Below are positions 23,507-35,870 of a stretch of DNA of 64,000 nucleotides, in pieces. This stretch comes from Tamarix chinensis (lineage: Eukaryota; Streptophyta; Magnoliopsida; Caryophyllales; Tamaricaceae), in NCBI GenBank assembly GCA_030549775.1, contig CM060173.1, positions 31,676,110-31,740,109 on the forward strand, in the 5' to 3' direction. The notes under the pieces are model-generated. The model was given only the letters and a program-made list of their open reading frames with translations, searched no databases and was not told the origin of the DNA. Position 1 is the first letter of the stretch; each line of letters starts with the position of its first letter. Made by a program: the position numbers and the translations under genes.

Positions 23507-23748
23507 ATCCGGGACTGTACGTGTCTGCTTCGTTTTCTAATAGTAAACTTCTATAGATTGCATTACGGGATAATGCTATGACCAGAAAACGTATGCATAC
23601 GCACCTGTTGTTGTGCCTTTCCATTCCAGAAAAGAAAGAAAGCAAGAAAAAAAAAATGTCACCAGCTTGCGTAAGCACAAAAAACAATGTTCTCATATAT
23701 AGTTGAAGCTTTGGCCCACTACTAGTACTAATAGTAGCTTTTTCCTCC

Positions 23749-23756
23749 TATAAAAT
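23749..23756 (+). promoter_or_regulatory. TATA box of the bZIP gene
   Basis: TATAAAAT lies 143 bases before the bZIP ATG, placing the transcription start near 23780 and a leader of about 120 bases. There is no ATG in that leader, so the sucrose-control upstream ORF known from group S1 bZIP genes is absent. Confidence 0.65.
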
Positions 23757-23898
23757 CAACCCACTGGCTCTGCCCTTTTGTTCCATTTTATCCACACAAT
23801 ATTCTCCAGATTAAATATACATACATACATATATATAGTTATATATATTGTCCTCCACGTATCGTCTTCATTGTCTTAAGTAATTAACCACGAAATCC

Positions 23899-24498
23899 AT
23901 GCATCGAGGTGAGGTAGCCGGAATCAATTATATGGTTCCTGAAATCCCATTCACGTTTTCACCCAACTTCAATCTGTTGCAGAATGATCTACCAGCGCTC
24001 TACTTCAATGGATCCTTAACTAACATCGCCAGCCCACAGCCTTTTCCAGCAGTCCAGGAGTTGGGTCAGCAGTACTCCTCCACATGCCTCGGTAATACCT
24101 CAACCTCCGATGAAGCCGATGAACAATATATGAAAACCATCGATGAAAGAAAGCTGCGGAGGATGATTTCAAACAGAGAATCCGCCAGAAGGTCAAGGAT
24201 GAGGAAACAGAGGCACCTGGATGAGCTGTGGGCGCAGGTCGTGCGCCTTCGAGATGAAAACCAAAACCTCGTTCACAAGTTAAATAATATATCAGAGAGC
24301 CACGACAGGATTCTTCGAGAAAACATTCAACTCAAAGAAGAAGCGTCTGGCATCCGCCAAATGCTTTTTTCCGGCATACAACTAGGCAGCCCTCACGGTG
24401 CTTTCAGAGATTTGGAAGAGATCCCTTGCAACTCGGATCACCACAGAGATGAGTCTTCGAGCCAATCCATTACTAGCACCACAGACCAGCTGATTTAA
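23899..24498 (+). CDS. bZIP transcription factor, group S (bZIP42/43-like)
   Basis: An intronless gene of 199 aa, the usual size of plant group-S bZIP factors. The basic region (about residues 83-100) has the invariant N-x7-R pattern, N92 in NRESARRSR and R100. The zipper starts nine residues later and shows hydrophobic heptad positions L110, L117, L124, I131, I138, L145 and I152. Before the basic region, STSDEADEQ is typical of the bZIP42/43 subgroup. The N-terminus (MHRGEVAGINYMVPE) and a serine-rich tail are more variable. Such proteins are nuclear and bind ACGT-core sites as homo- or heterodimers. The ATG is the first after the TATA box. No frameshift or missing key residue is seen, so it is probably functional. 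Confidence 0.93.
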   Translation: MHRGEVAGINYMVPEIPFTFSPNFNLLQNDLPALYFNGSLTNIASPQPFPAVQELGQQYSSTCLGNTSTSDEADEQYMKTIDERKLRRMISNRESARRSRMRKQRHLDELWAQVVRLRDENQNLVHKLNNISESHDRILRENIQLKEEASGIRQMLFSGIQLGSPHGAFRDLEEIPCNSDHHRDESSSQSITSTTDQLI

Positions 24499-26314
24499 TC
24501 CTTGTGAGATGGGGAGCTGTTTCTTTCTCCTCCTTCGATCCCTTGAGTTTGGACGTGACATGCACGCTGCGATTAGTTTTTAGATTCGATCTCCAATAAT
24601 GAATTTTATGTGTTTCTTCTCCTGCCTTAACATATGTTTAACTTGTTGCCTCTGATAACTGATAGCTGATATTAATGAAATGATATGTGCTTCTCAAATT
24701 AAAGCGTCTACTTCACTCCCTCCCATCGGGGAAAAAAAATCATATTTGTTCAGCACACAACTTATGCCCAGGAAACGGTGCATCCATCCAACCAAGGAAT
24801 AAGTCGTTCCCAAGAACCAACATCAATCAGAAACCTTCCTGAGCGAACAGAAGACAGCCTCCGCCGGAGAAATGGTCCAAAAAGTAAATTAACTAGTAGT
24901 ATACCCCGGCCTGAGAAACAAGCAAAAAAAGACAACTATTAATATGTCATGTAATGGAAAAAGAGTTACCTGCGCAATCTGTTTACACTAACTACCAAGT
25001 TGCTAGACAATAGATTATGAGCAGACGTAAGAAGAACAATTGTTGTCCGCAACCAAATCAATATTGCACCCTGGAATAGCTAAGGGGCAAGTGGACAAAA
25101 GATGGTGGAGGTGCAGGTGGTGGTGGTGGCTAATTATACGAACGACTACTACAATAAGAAGCAAAACATTTGAAAAAGTTCCACTATCAATGTCCTCCTG
25201 CTACTGTTTCTAGCTTCTTCTCTAGGCATCAAAGTCTACCACATCCACATTGGCAGGTCAAATTTACCCTTGATTTCCCCAAAATGGATAATGTCCATCA
25301 GCCATCAGGTACCCCAACCGTATGGTTCCCCGGGAATGGAGAGCGCCATTATAGTCTTTCGATCATTAGCTCCTTCATCACTACTTTTAATTTATGTACA
25401 GTTATAGTCCAACTTCTGTACATACATAGGCCAAAAACCTTATCTTCCTTCCTCTCCCCTCCCCTCCTCCCTTTTTTTTCTTTCTTTTTGTTGAGAAAAA
25501 GTTAATCCTAAATTAAGTCCATCATTTCAAGTCTTCAGTGAAATTGGTATAACTGAAAAAAAAAAACACCCCTTAACAAAGAGGCAGAGAGGCAGATCCT
25601 AATACCTGACCTAAATAGATACGGGAGGTCATGTCCATATACACTATACAGCCAAATCTTGAGTTGGCCCCTAGGGGACTTCTGTCATAGCAAATCTACA
25701 TAGAAAATAAACACGTCCGCACAGCCCATCAGCACTGATAAACCAACAGTAGTAGGCAACACCGAAAGCTTTTCTCAGAACCTTTTCCCTTACACTTAAG
25801 AATACCAAGTTTGTGATCTCATGAGATATAGGCAAAGGAGATCTAATAAGACCTAAGAAACCGAGACAGAGCAAGCTACCTGTGATCATCAATAGCACAC
25901 ACAAATATGGTTGACTAGGAGCCCGTGTTGGACATAAATATTTGAGGCATCCAACTTGATAATAGCTAATAACATGAATATACAAAAATCCATAATTTTA
26001 CACATGATGCGCAGAGTGCGGTCTCCTATCAACAATGCATTGAATAAATCTGTGCAGGAACATTACTGTTATATGTATAACGGAGTTAAAGTAAAATGCA
26101 TCTAGCACAGTTATTGAAGCAGTTAGCTTGATGAAATCACATCACAAAAATCTTTTCAATCGTTCGGATGACTTATTACTACTTATAAATAAGGAATCAA
26201 TCCTACATCTAAACAGACGAAGGTGCGTCCAGCTAAATAAAGTCCACCCTTGTTTTCTAACATTGCGGCCAGACAGAGCAATTGTTAACAGCAGGATAAT
26301 TCCTTCCCCCGATT
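24499..26314. other. bZIP 3' region and downstream intergenic DNA
   Basis: AATAAT at 24595-24600 could serve as a poly(A) signal for the bZIP transcript. Beyond it I see no gene. The block 25080-25500 has mixed composition and a short run of GGT repeats near 25120; 25560-26310 is unremarkable. Small ORFs (111, 104 and 79 codons) show no family motif. Confidence 0.45.
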
Positions 26315-26740
26315 TGTAGTAATAATTGGCTGTAGCAAACTGATTCACTCCCTATAATTTAGGAGCCTTACTTTAGTCAATATAGGATTCAAATTCCCTC
26401 CCGTAATCTAGGAGAAGATATCTGATCCTCGGCTTGTATATGGTTATATATATATATATATATAAACAGAGTCTTTCCTACCAAATTCTCTTCTGATTAT
26501 TATGGTATCAGAGCCTTCACAGCTAACATCAATATTTTCTGATCCTATGCAATCCTCCAACAACTCAAACAATCTGCACAATCAAGATCCATTCTCTCCA
26601 CTGTCCAGTTACCAAATCTGTCCATTAAATTGGACAAAACCATTTTTTATTTATGGAAAGGAATTGCTCTTTCCACTCTTGAAGTTTTTGATCTTGATGT
26701 TGAGAAAAAAAAAAAATTCATCCTTGCCAGGTGGACAATA
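26315..26740 (+). mobile_element. Copia C fragment: short LTR, primer-binding site and start of gag
   Basis: TGTAGTAATAATTGG at 26315 opens a block of about 188 bp with ATTTAGGAG and CTAGGAGAAG phrases, a TATATATATATAAAC promoter-like box and a TTCTGATTATTA end, the layout of short copia LTRs. TGGTATCAGAGCC at 26503-26515 is a methionine-tRNA primer-binding site. The ATG at 26502 overlaps it and starts a gag-like frame (NLHNQDPFSPLSSYQICPLN). Homology stops near 26740 where the copia B LTR begins. Only the 5' end of this element is here. Confidence 0.6.
26503..26515 (+). other. Primer-binding site of copia C
   Basis: TGGTATCAGAGCC matches the 3' end complement of plant initiator methionine tRNA, the usual primer of plant copia and gypsy elements. 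It follows the LTR end directly. Confidence 0.7.
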
Positions 26741-26744
26741 GCTG

Positions 26745-27249
26745 TTTCGGTCAACTGCAAATATAGAAGTAGATTGCAAGTATAGAGAAAATGAAAATTT
26801 ATTGGAGAAAGGAGTTTTTTTATTGAATATGAAGATTTAGAAAAATTAAAAGCTTGCATGCCTTTATTACAAATGGCTAGGAGAGGGCATCCTTAGTTAG
26901 AACACTGAACTCTCATTGGTTACCTGTCATGCTTATACTCGGTCCTAGCCAAGAAAACATATAAGTTACAACTTGATGATTGACTCTATAAGTTAATCTC
27001 TGTTAACTTATAGACTGTCATACCGATGAATACCAAATCCTTTATGTTAAGAAATTTCCTAACTACTCTCTAACATCCTTTCTTTGTTCACGTCTCATTC
27101 CTTGGTCTCAACCCCTAAGTCATCATTGACAACTAATCTCATTAGTTGGCCTATGGCTAATAAGCATAGCTGATGTCCTTTGGCTCACGTGCTTGGCTGA
27201 CAGGCTTTATTTTGGCCGACAGGCTTCTATTGTTGATGAAACCCCAATA
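26745..27249 (-). mobile_element. Copia B 3' LTR
   Basis: On the minus strand the LTR starts TATTGGGGTTTC at 27249, matching the TGTTGGGGTTTC start in copia A, directly after the RNase H tail. It contains AATAAAGGCATGC and CAATAAAAAAACTCC phrases with poly(A) signals. The left end near 26745 is approximate because no second LTR is available for comparison. Confidence 0.55.
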
Positions 27250-28768
27250 ATTCTAACCCTTCTGAGGAATGGGAAGCATTTATTTCTATTCTATTGAGAG
27301 GAACTATGCATCCTACTTAATCCAGCTTTGGTGCAACATAGGTCATGCTTACTTTTGGACAAGGGTTTCGTAAGCATTTTAGAAACATTCTTATTTTTGT
27401 GGGATTTGTCCAGACAAAATTGCCTCTCCTCAATCATATCTCTTATCCAGTGACATTAGACTTGGATATACTTAGATCTGGAATGGAAGTTGACATTTTT
27501 TATGACATAGTTGACACTTTGTGAGTTACTGAATGCCACAAATTTGTTCTACTTTATGTCGATCTCTCAGAACAGCCTATTCATCCACAACATCTCCTTG
27601 CAGCCCTCGGTAATAGCTATGTACTCAACCTTGATCGTGGACAAATCTACACACTTCTATAGCCTAAACTACCATGAGACAACTCTTTTATAGAGGGTGA
27701 ACATGAACCTTGATGTTGATTGCCTTGTATCTACATCTCCTACCATATTTGAGTTGGTGTAGCCCACCACAATTGCCTCAGCTTTACCAAAACAAAGTTT
27801 CACATTGGACATCTTTCATAGATATCTCAATATCCACTTCACAACCTCCCAATGATATTTGTAGGGATTAGATATAAATTGACTGACAATATCGACAACA
27901 CATGTAATGTCTGGCCTTGTGTACATCATTGCATGCATTAAACTTCCAATGGTTGATGTGTATGGAATCTAGCTTATCTCCTTCTTTTTCTTCTCGTCTG
28001 GTGAACACGATGCCATGCTCAGCCCAAATTGAGGAGCAAGTGGACAACCAAATGGCTTTTCTTGGTCTATGTTGAATATCTTGAGTATCTTTTCTATATA
28101 ATCCTCTTAAGATAACCATATCTTACCTTGTCCTTGATCGTGCATGATGTGTATGCCCATGATCTACTTGACATGGCCTAAGTTTTTCATTTCAAAGTTC
28201 TTGACCAAGTCTTCCTTCAACTTTGAAATCCACTACTTGTCCTTGCCTACTATCAGCATGTCGTCCAGATACACAAGTAGAAGAACGAAGTAATCAGATC
28301 CAAACCTTTGCATGAATATGTAATGATCTACTGATGACTTATTATACCAATTTTGAGCCATGAATGACTCACACTTCATACACCACTTCCTCAGTGCTTG
28401 CTTCAATCCATGCAAGCTTTTTACTAGCTTGCACACCATATCCTCCTTACCCTTGGCCTCAAACCCCTCTAGTCATTCCAAGTACACATCCTCCTTGAGG
28501 TTAGCATGAAGGAAAGTTGTCTTCATGTCAAGTTTTTCCACCTCTAAATCTAGAGTGGTAGCCAATCCTATAATCACACGGATAGATTTCATCTTTATCA
28601 TCAGAGATAAAATTTCATCATAGTCAACCTCTTGCCTCTGGCTAAACCCCTTGACCACAAACTTTTCCTTATGCCTCATAGGTCCCGCCTCCTCATGATT
28701 GAACTTGAAAACCCATTTGTTATTCAAGAATTTTCTCCCCCTCAACCTCTCTACAAGTCTTCAAGTGT
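27250..28768 (-). pseudogene. Copia B reverse transcriptase and RNase H remnant
   Basis: Minus-strand frames give GRKFLNNKWVFKFNHEEAG, EVDYDEILSLM, DLEVEKLDMKTTFLHANLK and VKSLHGLKQALRKW, then FVLLLVYLDDMLIVGKDK containing the YxDD active site as YLDD, then TIGSLMHAMMYTRPDITCVV and an RNase H tail ending in KSKHDL. Frames change several times and stops are present. It begins exactly at the CACTA2 junction and continues the frame left at 41964. Confidence 0.78.
28766..28768. other. Target-site duplication of CACTA2, left copy
   Basis: TGT here and TGT at 41964-41966 flank CACTA2. Using one copy, the copia B reading runs on from the integrase side to the RT side in the order expected for copia (NNT block followed by GRKFLNNKWVFK). 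Confidence 0.8.
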
Positions 28769-29474
28769 CACCGCTATAGAAAAATTCACACACGGTAGTT
28801 AAAAAAGTAGTATACATGTCTAATCAATTGTCGTATATACTATATACATCGGATTTTCTAATCATTGTATAATTATTTATATTTGGCTTGAAAATCATTG
28901 GCTCCATATTTTATATGGTAGCTTAATTAAAAATATAGTTGTGTATATTTAATATACATGGAGGTTATAAATCAAATCCATTGTGTATACTCTAAACAAA
29001 TCCTAGTTAGACCGTTGAGAGGAAAATTATACGATAGTTATACTTAAAAACCGTCATGTATACCACAAAAAAAATAGAGAATATAGGATAGTTTTGTGTC
29101 CTAACCACTGCTTATATCTATGCCATAGAGAATACACTATGGTTGGGGAACAGAACCGCCATGTATTATATTTTTGCTTGTGGTATACATGACGGTTTTT
29201 AAGTATAAACATTGAGTATTCCTAATCCATTCTTTTTTATTTAAAGAATACTACTATCACCGCCCTATCGCATTTTTTTGGGCAAGAAATTTGCATAAGT
29301 TTCAATGATGCTTTCTACAACATCATAAGAATTTGCCTCATCCAAAACAACAAGCAACCATAAATAACCAATTATATACATTCAATATATACTTTGTATA
29401 CAATGTCTTTTACAAAATTCTTTTTCATTCATATTTAAACTCTAAGTATAAAAAAAGTAATGCTGCACGTGATT

Positions 29475-29961
29475 CTACACATAATCACTATAAAAACTTG
29501 TAATATAATCAAACCATTCTTTCCTAACTTCGTTAATCTTGTTATTTTGATTATTGAGAAGGTCATGATAGTGATACACTTATAAAAGATACAAAAGACC
29601 TTGTTAGTATCAATGTATATAGATAAACATAATTAATATGAACTACACAAAGTAAATACATACTTCTCCTTACCCTATCCAATGTTTGCAAATGATTTTC
29701 TTCATAAAAATCATGATGTAGTATCCTCAACTTACACTATCTTGTTGTAGTGGACACTAAGAAATAAAATATGAATTATATTATCTCATTAGTTTCTTAT
29801 AAATAATTAATAATAAATGACAATGATTCTTAATTGACATAAAAAATACAAACCTTAAATTTTTTTCCAAGACATACTGGGGGTGCCTTTTCCTTCTTTT
29901 GTGACCCAAAATAAGTCTTAAAGGACCTAAAGGATATAGTAGCCATATATTAAAAAAATAT

Positions 29962-30014
<53 letters not shown>

Positions 30015-32490
30015 GAGAGAGAGTGAGATTCCAATTAATATCATTATATAGATAAATATGTACCTTTCCACAAGTAATTTTAGATTAGAATGAGGATTCC
30101 CATTAATTGAATCTATCCAATATGCGGTCCCTGAATATGGATGCAACATCACTAGTACCCAATGCATGTTAAAAGAAAATGAAGCAAACAAGAGAGAGTG
30201 TGGAGCCATCTTCATCGAGTTAATCACATATGGACCACATTTTATATTATCATTTTCATTGGAGATCATGTTTGAGCATAGAAATTTATATATATCAGAC
30301 CCGTCTAAGACATCAGATAATAAATATCTTATAGGAACCCATGAGCATGAAATAATTTTTTTTAGTATCAACATTACCATCTCATTAATAATAAAAATAA
30401 GGTCAAATGTGAAAGGATTTAAATTACCTTGTGTATGTAATTATGTATTAACATTGTAACATTTCACCTTGTAACAAATGTAGAATGTCCTCTACCCCAA
30501 TCTAAATATTTACATCTTTTGATTTCATGTGTAAATCAGTAGGAAGAGAAATTCTAATAAAATTACCATCCAATGAAAGAACCATATCCAAATACAAACT
30601 AAATTGAGGTGATAGGTCACAACGCTTTATTATTGTTTTCATTCCTAAGGCTATTTGTGCTTCTGCATACTCCATTTCTTTTTTAGACCTCTTACTAATA
30701 TGTTTTGTAAGAATATGACCACCTTAAGTAAGATAATGTCAATAGAGTAATTATTATATTGTGTATTATCACTTAAGTAACAATAACGTAATCTAAAATT
30801 TAAAAACTTTAGATTATCTCATCCTTGATAATTATAAGGTTACTCGGCCATCCAACAAATTGCTCAACTAGTAAGCACAATACGGGTATATCCTCTTCTT
30901 CACAATTATATGCCACATCAAGTGGCACTGGTTCCATTAAGTATGACACAAAGACACTATAAATTGAGACCCAAAATTTATTAACCCCCAATGGCCGAGT
31001 ATGAAGCGCTGAGTTGGACTCAATAAATGCAGTAGCATTTGCTACAATATGCTCATCCTCTATGTCTTGTAAGTCATAAGGATATTAACCCTGCATTACT
31101 TAATAATTAAAAGATTCAAGTTGCAGCAAAAAAAAAGAAGAAACATTTAAGTACATCCATTATAGTGTAGTATATTACCTCATTGATTTTCGAAAAGGGT
31201 CTAGGGACATTAGATGTGGATGGTTGAACTAGGCATTGTGAACTTGAATACATACTATCCAACCTTCTAAGGATTGCATCTTGTGATTTCCTTAATACTG
31301 CAATTTCTTTCTCCATCTGTTCATATTTATCCTATGAAGGGTGAGAACTAGGGTAACGTGCAAATACCTTAGATAGGTTGAACTCGTAATTATATGTCCT
31401 ACATTTCCCACCATGCTCTTGAGTTCCCAAAGTGTGTGTCAAAAGGTCATTTAGACCTTCTTTATCAAAAGAAATGGTTGTATAGTCCTTTCTCAAAGCC
31501 AACTATTTAAAGTAAAAAAAATAGTTAGGGATAAGTAACTATATTAAACCCAGATAAGTAAAGATAAATATTGTGTATCTTACAATTTTCTCCATCTTCC
31601 GTTGAATTGGTTCATTAGCAGGCTTTCCAGTCTTTACCTTAATGTATATCCAAACATTAGCTTGTGCTAGGGGTACATATTGGGTCTTGGTTAGCTCTTC
31701 TACCTTCATAAGTTGTTTCTCCTACTACATCAAGTAAAAATACTTAGTAACAATATTGGATCATAAAAGAATGACATCAAGTAAAAATATTAGATCATAA
31801 AATACTTATTTTCATAACATGGATTCTCTAGCTACCTTGTTGCCTCTATGTCCTATCTTGTGAGCGTAAATGATCTTCTCTACATTAGCTCTTTTTTTTG
31901 TGCTTTTTGTTTGTTTAAGACAAATTACATATATAATATAAGTTTGAATTGTAACCTAAGTAGACTCTAGTTATATTAAAGAGTTAATAATAGTATAGTC
32001 ATATGTACTTCATATTCCTTTGAAGTCCTCCATAAATAGAACTTCCTCCATTGGTTGAGGGTGATCACATTACTATAATTAAATTATCATATTTTTTTTC
32101 CAACATTAAATCCTTGCTACAATCATAAAAATCAAATAGTTAGTATGCTTATAATTAAATAATCATATGGTAATAACCAAAAAAGTCATATCTATTAAAT
32201 GCTATAGTGTCATCCCACACCCTGTCATTCAACTCTCTTGGAACATCCCTCCAAGTACAATAAGTGATGGGGATGTGCGCATGAGCCCTAGAGTTACAAT
32301 AATCAATGAATAAGTTCCTATTCTCATCCACTAGATACCAGATTCATCAAAATCAACATTAAGCACATTGCCCCTTTTTTTTATGTTTCTTGCAATTTGT
32401 GTCAATATGATTCTTCCCCTTCTTTGTGTTTTTCCAACTTGCGCATGTGTTTCATCTCTAAGTAGTGGATCCATACCTGGAACAATGAAC
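29475..32490 (-). pseudogene. CACTA2 second gene: Transposase_24-like and Ulp1-like (C48) remnant
   Basis: Minus-strand pieces in order: KVKTGKPANEPIQRKMEKI near 31600; a Transposase_24-like DLLTHTLGTQEHGGKCRTY (about 31440); a coiled-coil start EKEIAVLRKSQDAILRRLDS (31316-31255); a block with PVPLDVAYNCEEEDIPVL (about 30920) resembling the domain that precedes Ulp1 in CACTA proteins; NMHWVLVMLHPYSGTAYWID (about 30110), holding the histidine and aspartate part of a C48 protease; and a tail INEVRKEWFDYITSFY ending at 29475. At 29727-29729 a TGA stands where the catalytic cysteine codon is expected (context LQQDSVS*GYYIM). The 32490 start is approximate. Confidence 0.65.
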
Positions 32491-34649
32491 AAAAATATAT
32501 ATTAGGAAGCAACTAATATATGATGTGATATAGTCAATATATAAAAAAATAAACCTTTATGCACAAAATAAAACATAACAACACATAAGAAGTAATTAAA
32601 CCTTTCATCTATAACATTTTAATATACAATGTGTGCCCTCTTTATGCACAAACTTTGATTTAGGTACACAGAACTCTTCTTCATGATCATTAGATGAATA
32701 AAGATCATCAGTAACATCATCATGGTTGGATGAGAAAGGTAAGTAATGAGTTAAAACATTCTCCCCTTGTATGTCATCTTCCCAATTTTTTTAGTTAATA
32801 CAATGGACCACCATTTATAGGTGGATTAGTAGCATAGAATATATGTTTTGCTTGTGAGGATAATATAAATAGGCCTTACTTATTGCCAAGCCTTGAAAGA
32901 TCCACCGTTGTAAATCCAGTTTTCTTAGCCATATTTGCTCTATTAGCCTATAGTATGTCATTGATGCACAAATAGGGTTTTTTTCTTTGGCACATAACAT
33001 ATGCAAAACTTCTAATATTACACTAACACTACTATTTTACATATTATTCTTGTCATCCTACTTCTTTACGTAGAAAGTACAACCATTGATCATATATGAG
33101 TTGTATGACATCACTTCCCTATGAGGAGGGTGTGAAAACCAATATAAATTAGTATCATATTCAAACAATTGAGATGAAAACCACTCCAAAAAGGAGCTAT
33201 TGTGTCTATCTAATATCCATTTCTCACTCCTAGATGGATTAAAGCCCTCAAATTATCCACGTGTTGACCCACATATGATTGAAAATCATCTCTATTGTGA
33301 AGGACATAGATGTGAGCTTGCAAAAATATTTTATCATCATCAATGATGACCATAAAAAATACTCTGCACCCTTTCCCTCTTTTTTTTCTATACCTAAATT
33401 TCGTGGTTTAGGAAGGCCCATCATATTAACATTCAGTAAGAACTCACAACAAAATTCTATTGCTTCCTTCACTAGATAACTCTCAGCAATGTAACCTTTA
33501 GGCTTGTTTGGATTCCTTACATATCCTTTTAAGAATTTCATATACCTTTAAATTGGATACATTCAATGAAAATGAACTGGCCCACATAATCTAACTTCCC
33601 CAACCAAGTGAATCGTTAAATAAATCATGATTACAAAGAAGAATGGAGGAAAATACATTTCAAGCTGGCATAATATAATCACAATCTCACTTTAAAGTTT
33701 TTCCAACCTTGTACGGTCAATAAAATTACTACATAGTTCCTTGAAAATGAAACAAAATCTAGTGACAACACTTCAAACAAAATTTGGTAAGATAGAACAT
33801 ATAACAATCGACAACAAGTCTTCACAAAGGATATGATGATCGTGAGATTTCATACCCACTAAATTCAAATCTTTCATTGAAAAAAGTTTCTTGAAATTTG
33901 ATGAATATCCTTCGGGAACCTTCACTCCATGAAAACAGTCATAGAAAGAGATTTTCGCTTTTTTTTTGGAAAGAGTATAACATGTAGGAGGTAAAAAAAG
34001 TTCTATTTCCCACCTTCTACAAATGTAATTCTCTTATACCTATGTCGACCAAGTCTGACCGAGCATTGATACCATCCTTTGTCTTTTTTAGAACATTCAA
34101 AAGCATGATAATTAAATAGTCAGATACATTTTTCTCAATATGCATCACATCAAGGCAATATCGTACGCACAACTTCTTCTAGTATAGATGATAAAAGAAG
34201 ATTGACCTCTTCTTTCACCCCCTTAAAGGGCTTGTTTTCTTTCTTTTTTTTTTTCTTCCTAAAAGACACTTTCAAGTCTTTTACTTTATAAAATACTTGA
34301 AATCCCATGAGAGGATTCAAAGATTTTTCTTCTTCAAATTTTCCATTAAAAGATTTTCTTTACCTATGATAATGATAATTCATAGGCAAGAGTCTACAAT
34401 GTCCAAGATAAGTAGTCTTCCTACTCTTCTGTAGTTGGAAAGAGTTTGTATTATCTTCAAAAATAGGACACACATAGTGTACACATACACTATAACTAAA
34501 AATATTACCATAAGTAGGAAAATCATTTATTCTACAAAATAACACCACTCTCAAGTTAAAAGATTCTTGACTCCGTGAATCAAATAATTCAACTCCGTGA
34601 TCCCACATGTATTTTAAATCCTCAATATCATTACCCACTACCCCGGAAA

Positions 34650-35095
34650 GGGGTTTTAATAACGGTTATTTTATAGTTTTAATAACTATTTTCAACCGTT
34701 ATTGAATCGCCCGTTATTAAATCTTTAATAACGGTTCATAACCGTCATGAAAAATACACAAAAACCCGCGAATATGTGCGTAAACTTCATATTTAATAAC
34801 GGTTTTTAAGTAAAAATTGTTGTTAAAATAAGGTTTCAATAACAGTTTATATGAAAAAACCGTTGTTGAAAACCAGGTATTAATAACGGTTAGTACAAAA
34901 ACCGTTGTTAAAACATCATCGAATTACCATTTCGGTCATTGATTATGCATTTATTAAACCCTCTAATACGTATGAGATGTGCATAAATATGAGATTAGAA
35001 GGAGTTTTAATAACGGTTCTTAAACAAAACCGTTATTAAAACCTACGTTTTAATAACGGTTCTATGAAAAACAGTTATTAAAACCTATGTTTTTT
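34650..35095. repeat. CACTA3 subterminal repeats, left
   Basis: More than ten direct and inverted TTTAATAACGG/CCGTTATTAAA units, several arranged as hairpins with short loops such as the pair around 35000-35035. Confidence 0.75.
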
Positions 35096-35401
35096 TTTAG
35101 CATTTTTCTATTTTGTTCCTACCCACATACACAGTTGTATGTTCAAACAATTACCAAATCTGCAATGTAAAACAACATCAATTCATACCAAATCTGCAAT
35201 CACACCATAATTTCAATCAATCTATAATTGGTATGCATGTCTCAATACACCAACTATACTTAGGAATAAAAATTAGTGGGCATACCACAACTTGGTAGCT
35301 CTACACCCCAAAGTAAAGAGTTCACAGATCTAGGCTGGAAGACCTAAAGATGTAGACGAAATACAAACCTGAAAATGCATGTAGAATATATAGATCGCTA
35401 C

Positions 35402-35870
35402 CTAATACCGAATGAATGAATGTACGTGCTTGGCCCATTGGTCTCTAACTTCATCAATTTCATCAACATTGTATTGCTGGCCTCGTACATAGTCATCGGT
35501 GAAAAACTACAACGCCCATGTTTCAATTAATATACAGTTAGCCATTAGGTCAAAAATATATATGTCATGATTCATTAATAGAAAAATATGGAAAAGCAAA
35601 CATACATGGCTTGGATCTATGTTGACCGATCTATTATGGACTATAAGATCCATTGCTCTACATACATAGTATCCACAATCATCGCCGTTTTGCTGTTGTG
35701 GACACTGTCAAATGAATTCAGTTAGCTCTCTAACTATTATATATTAATTTGAATTAAAACAAAATAAAAAAATAGTTGTCTTCCTACTTACCATAATAGG
35801 CTCATATTGAATATTCTTTGGGTCTGGGACACCATTCCCACCTCTCCTTTGATATGCCGTCCGTAGTGCC
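35402..35870 (-). pseudogene. CACTA3 Ulp1-like C-terminal exons
   Basis: Three exons with GT-AG borders on the minus strand, 35870-35792, 35704-35606 and 35506-35402, read AYQRRGGNGVPDPKNIQYEP, then CPQQQNGDDCGYYVCRAMDL with the glutamine and catalytic cysteine of C48 proteases, then YNVDEIDEVRDQWAKHVHSF before TAG. The histidine and aspartate part of the protease is missing. The first exon directly follows the truncated transposase, so this is the far side of an internal deletion. The active-site cysteine region itself is undamaged. Confidence 0.65.

Larger units (their letters stand above)
20807..23748. other. Intergenic region upstream of the bZIP gene
   Basis: No gene is recognised. ORFs of up to 122 codons (21014-21382 minus) have no visible family motif. 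Notable pieces are a GC-richer patch at about 22460-22740, a poly-T run of about 34 bases near 22986-23020, and an ATT microsatellite at 23203-23222. The last 450 bases are the bZIP promoter. Confidence 0.5.

Noticed and set aside
23340..23696. Minus-strand ORF of 118 codons overlapping the bZIP promoter
   Set aside because: It lies over the promoter with the TGACGTCA box and has no recognisable domain; probably chance.
23780..23898. Sucrose-control upstream ORF expected for some group-S bZIP genes
   Set aside because: There is no ATG between the probable transcription start and the bZIP start codon.
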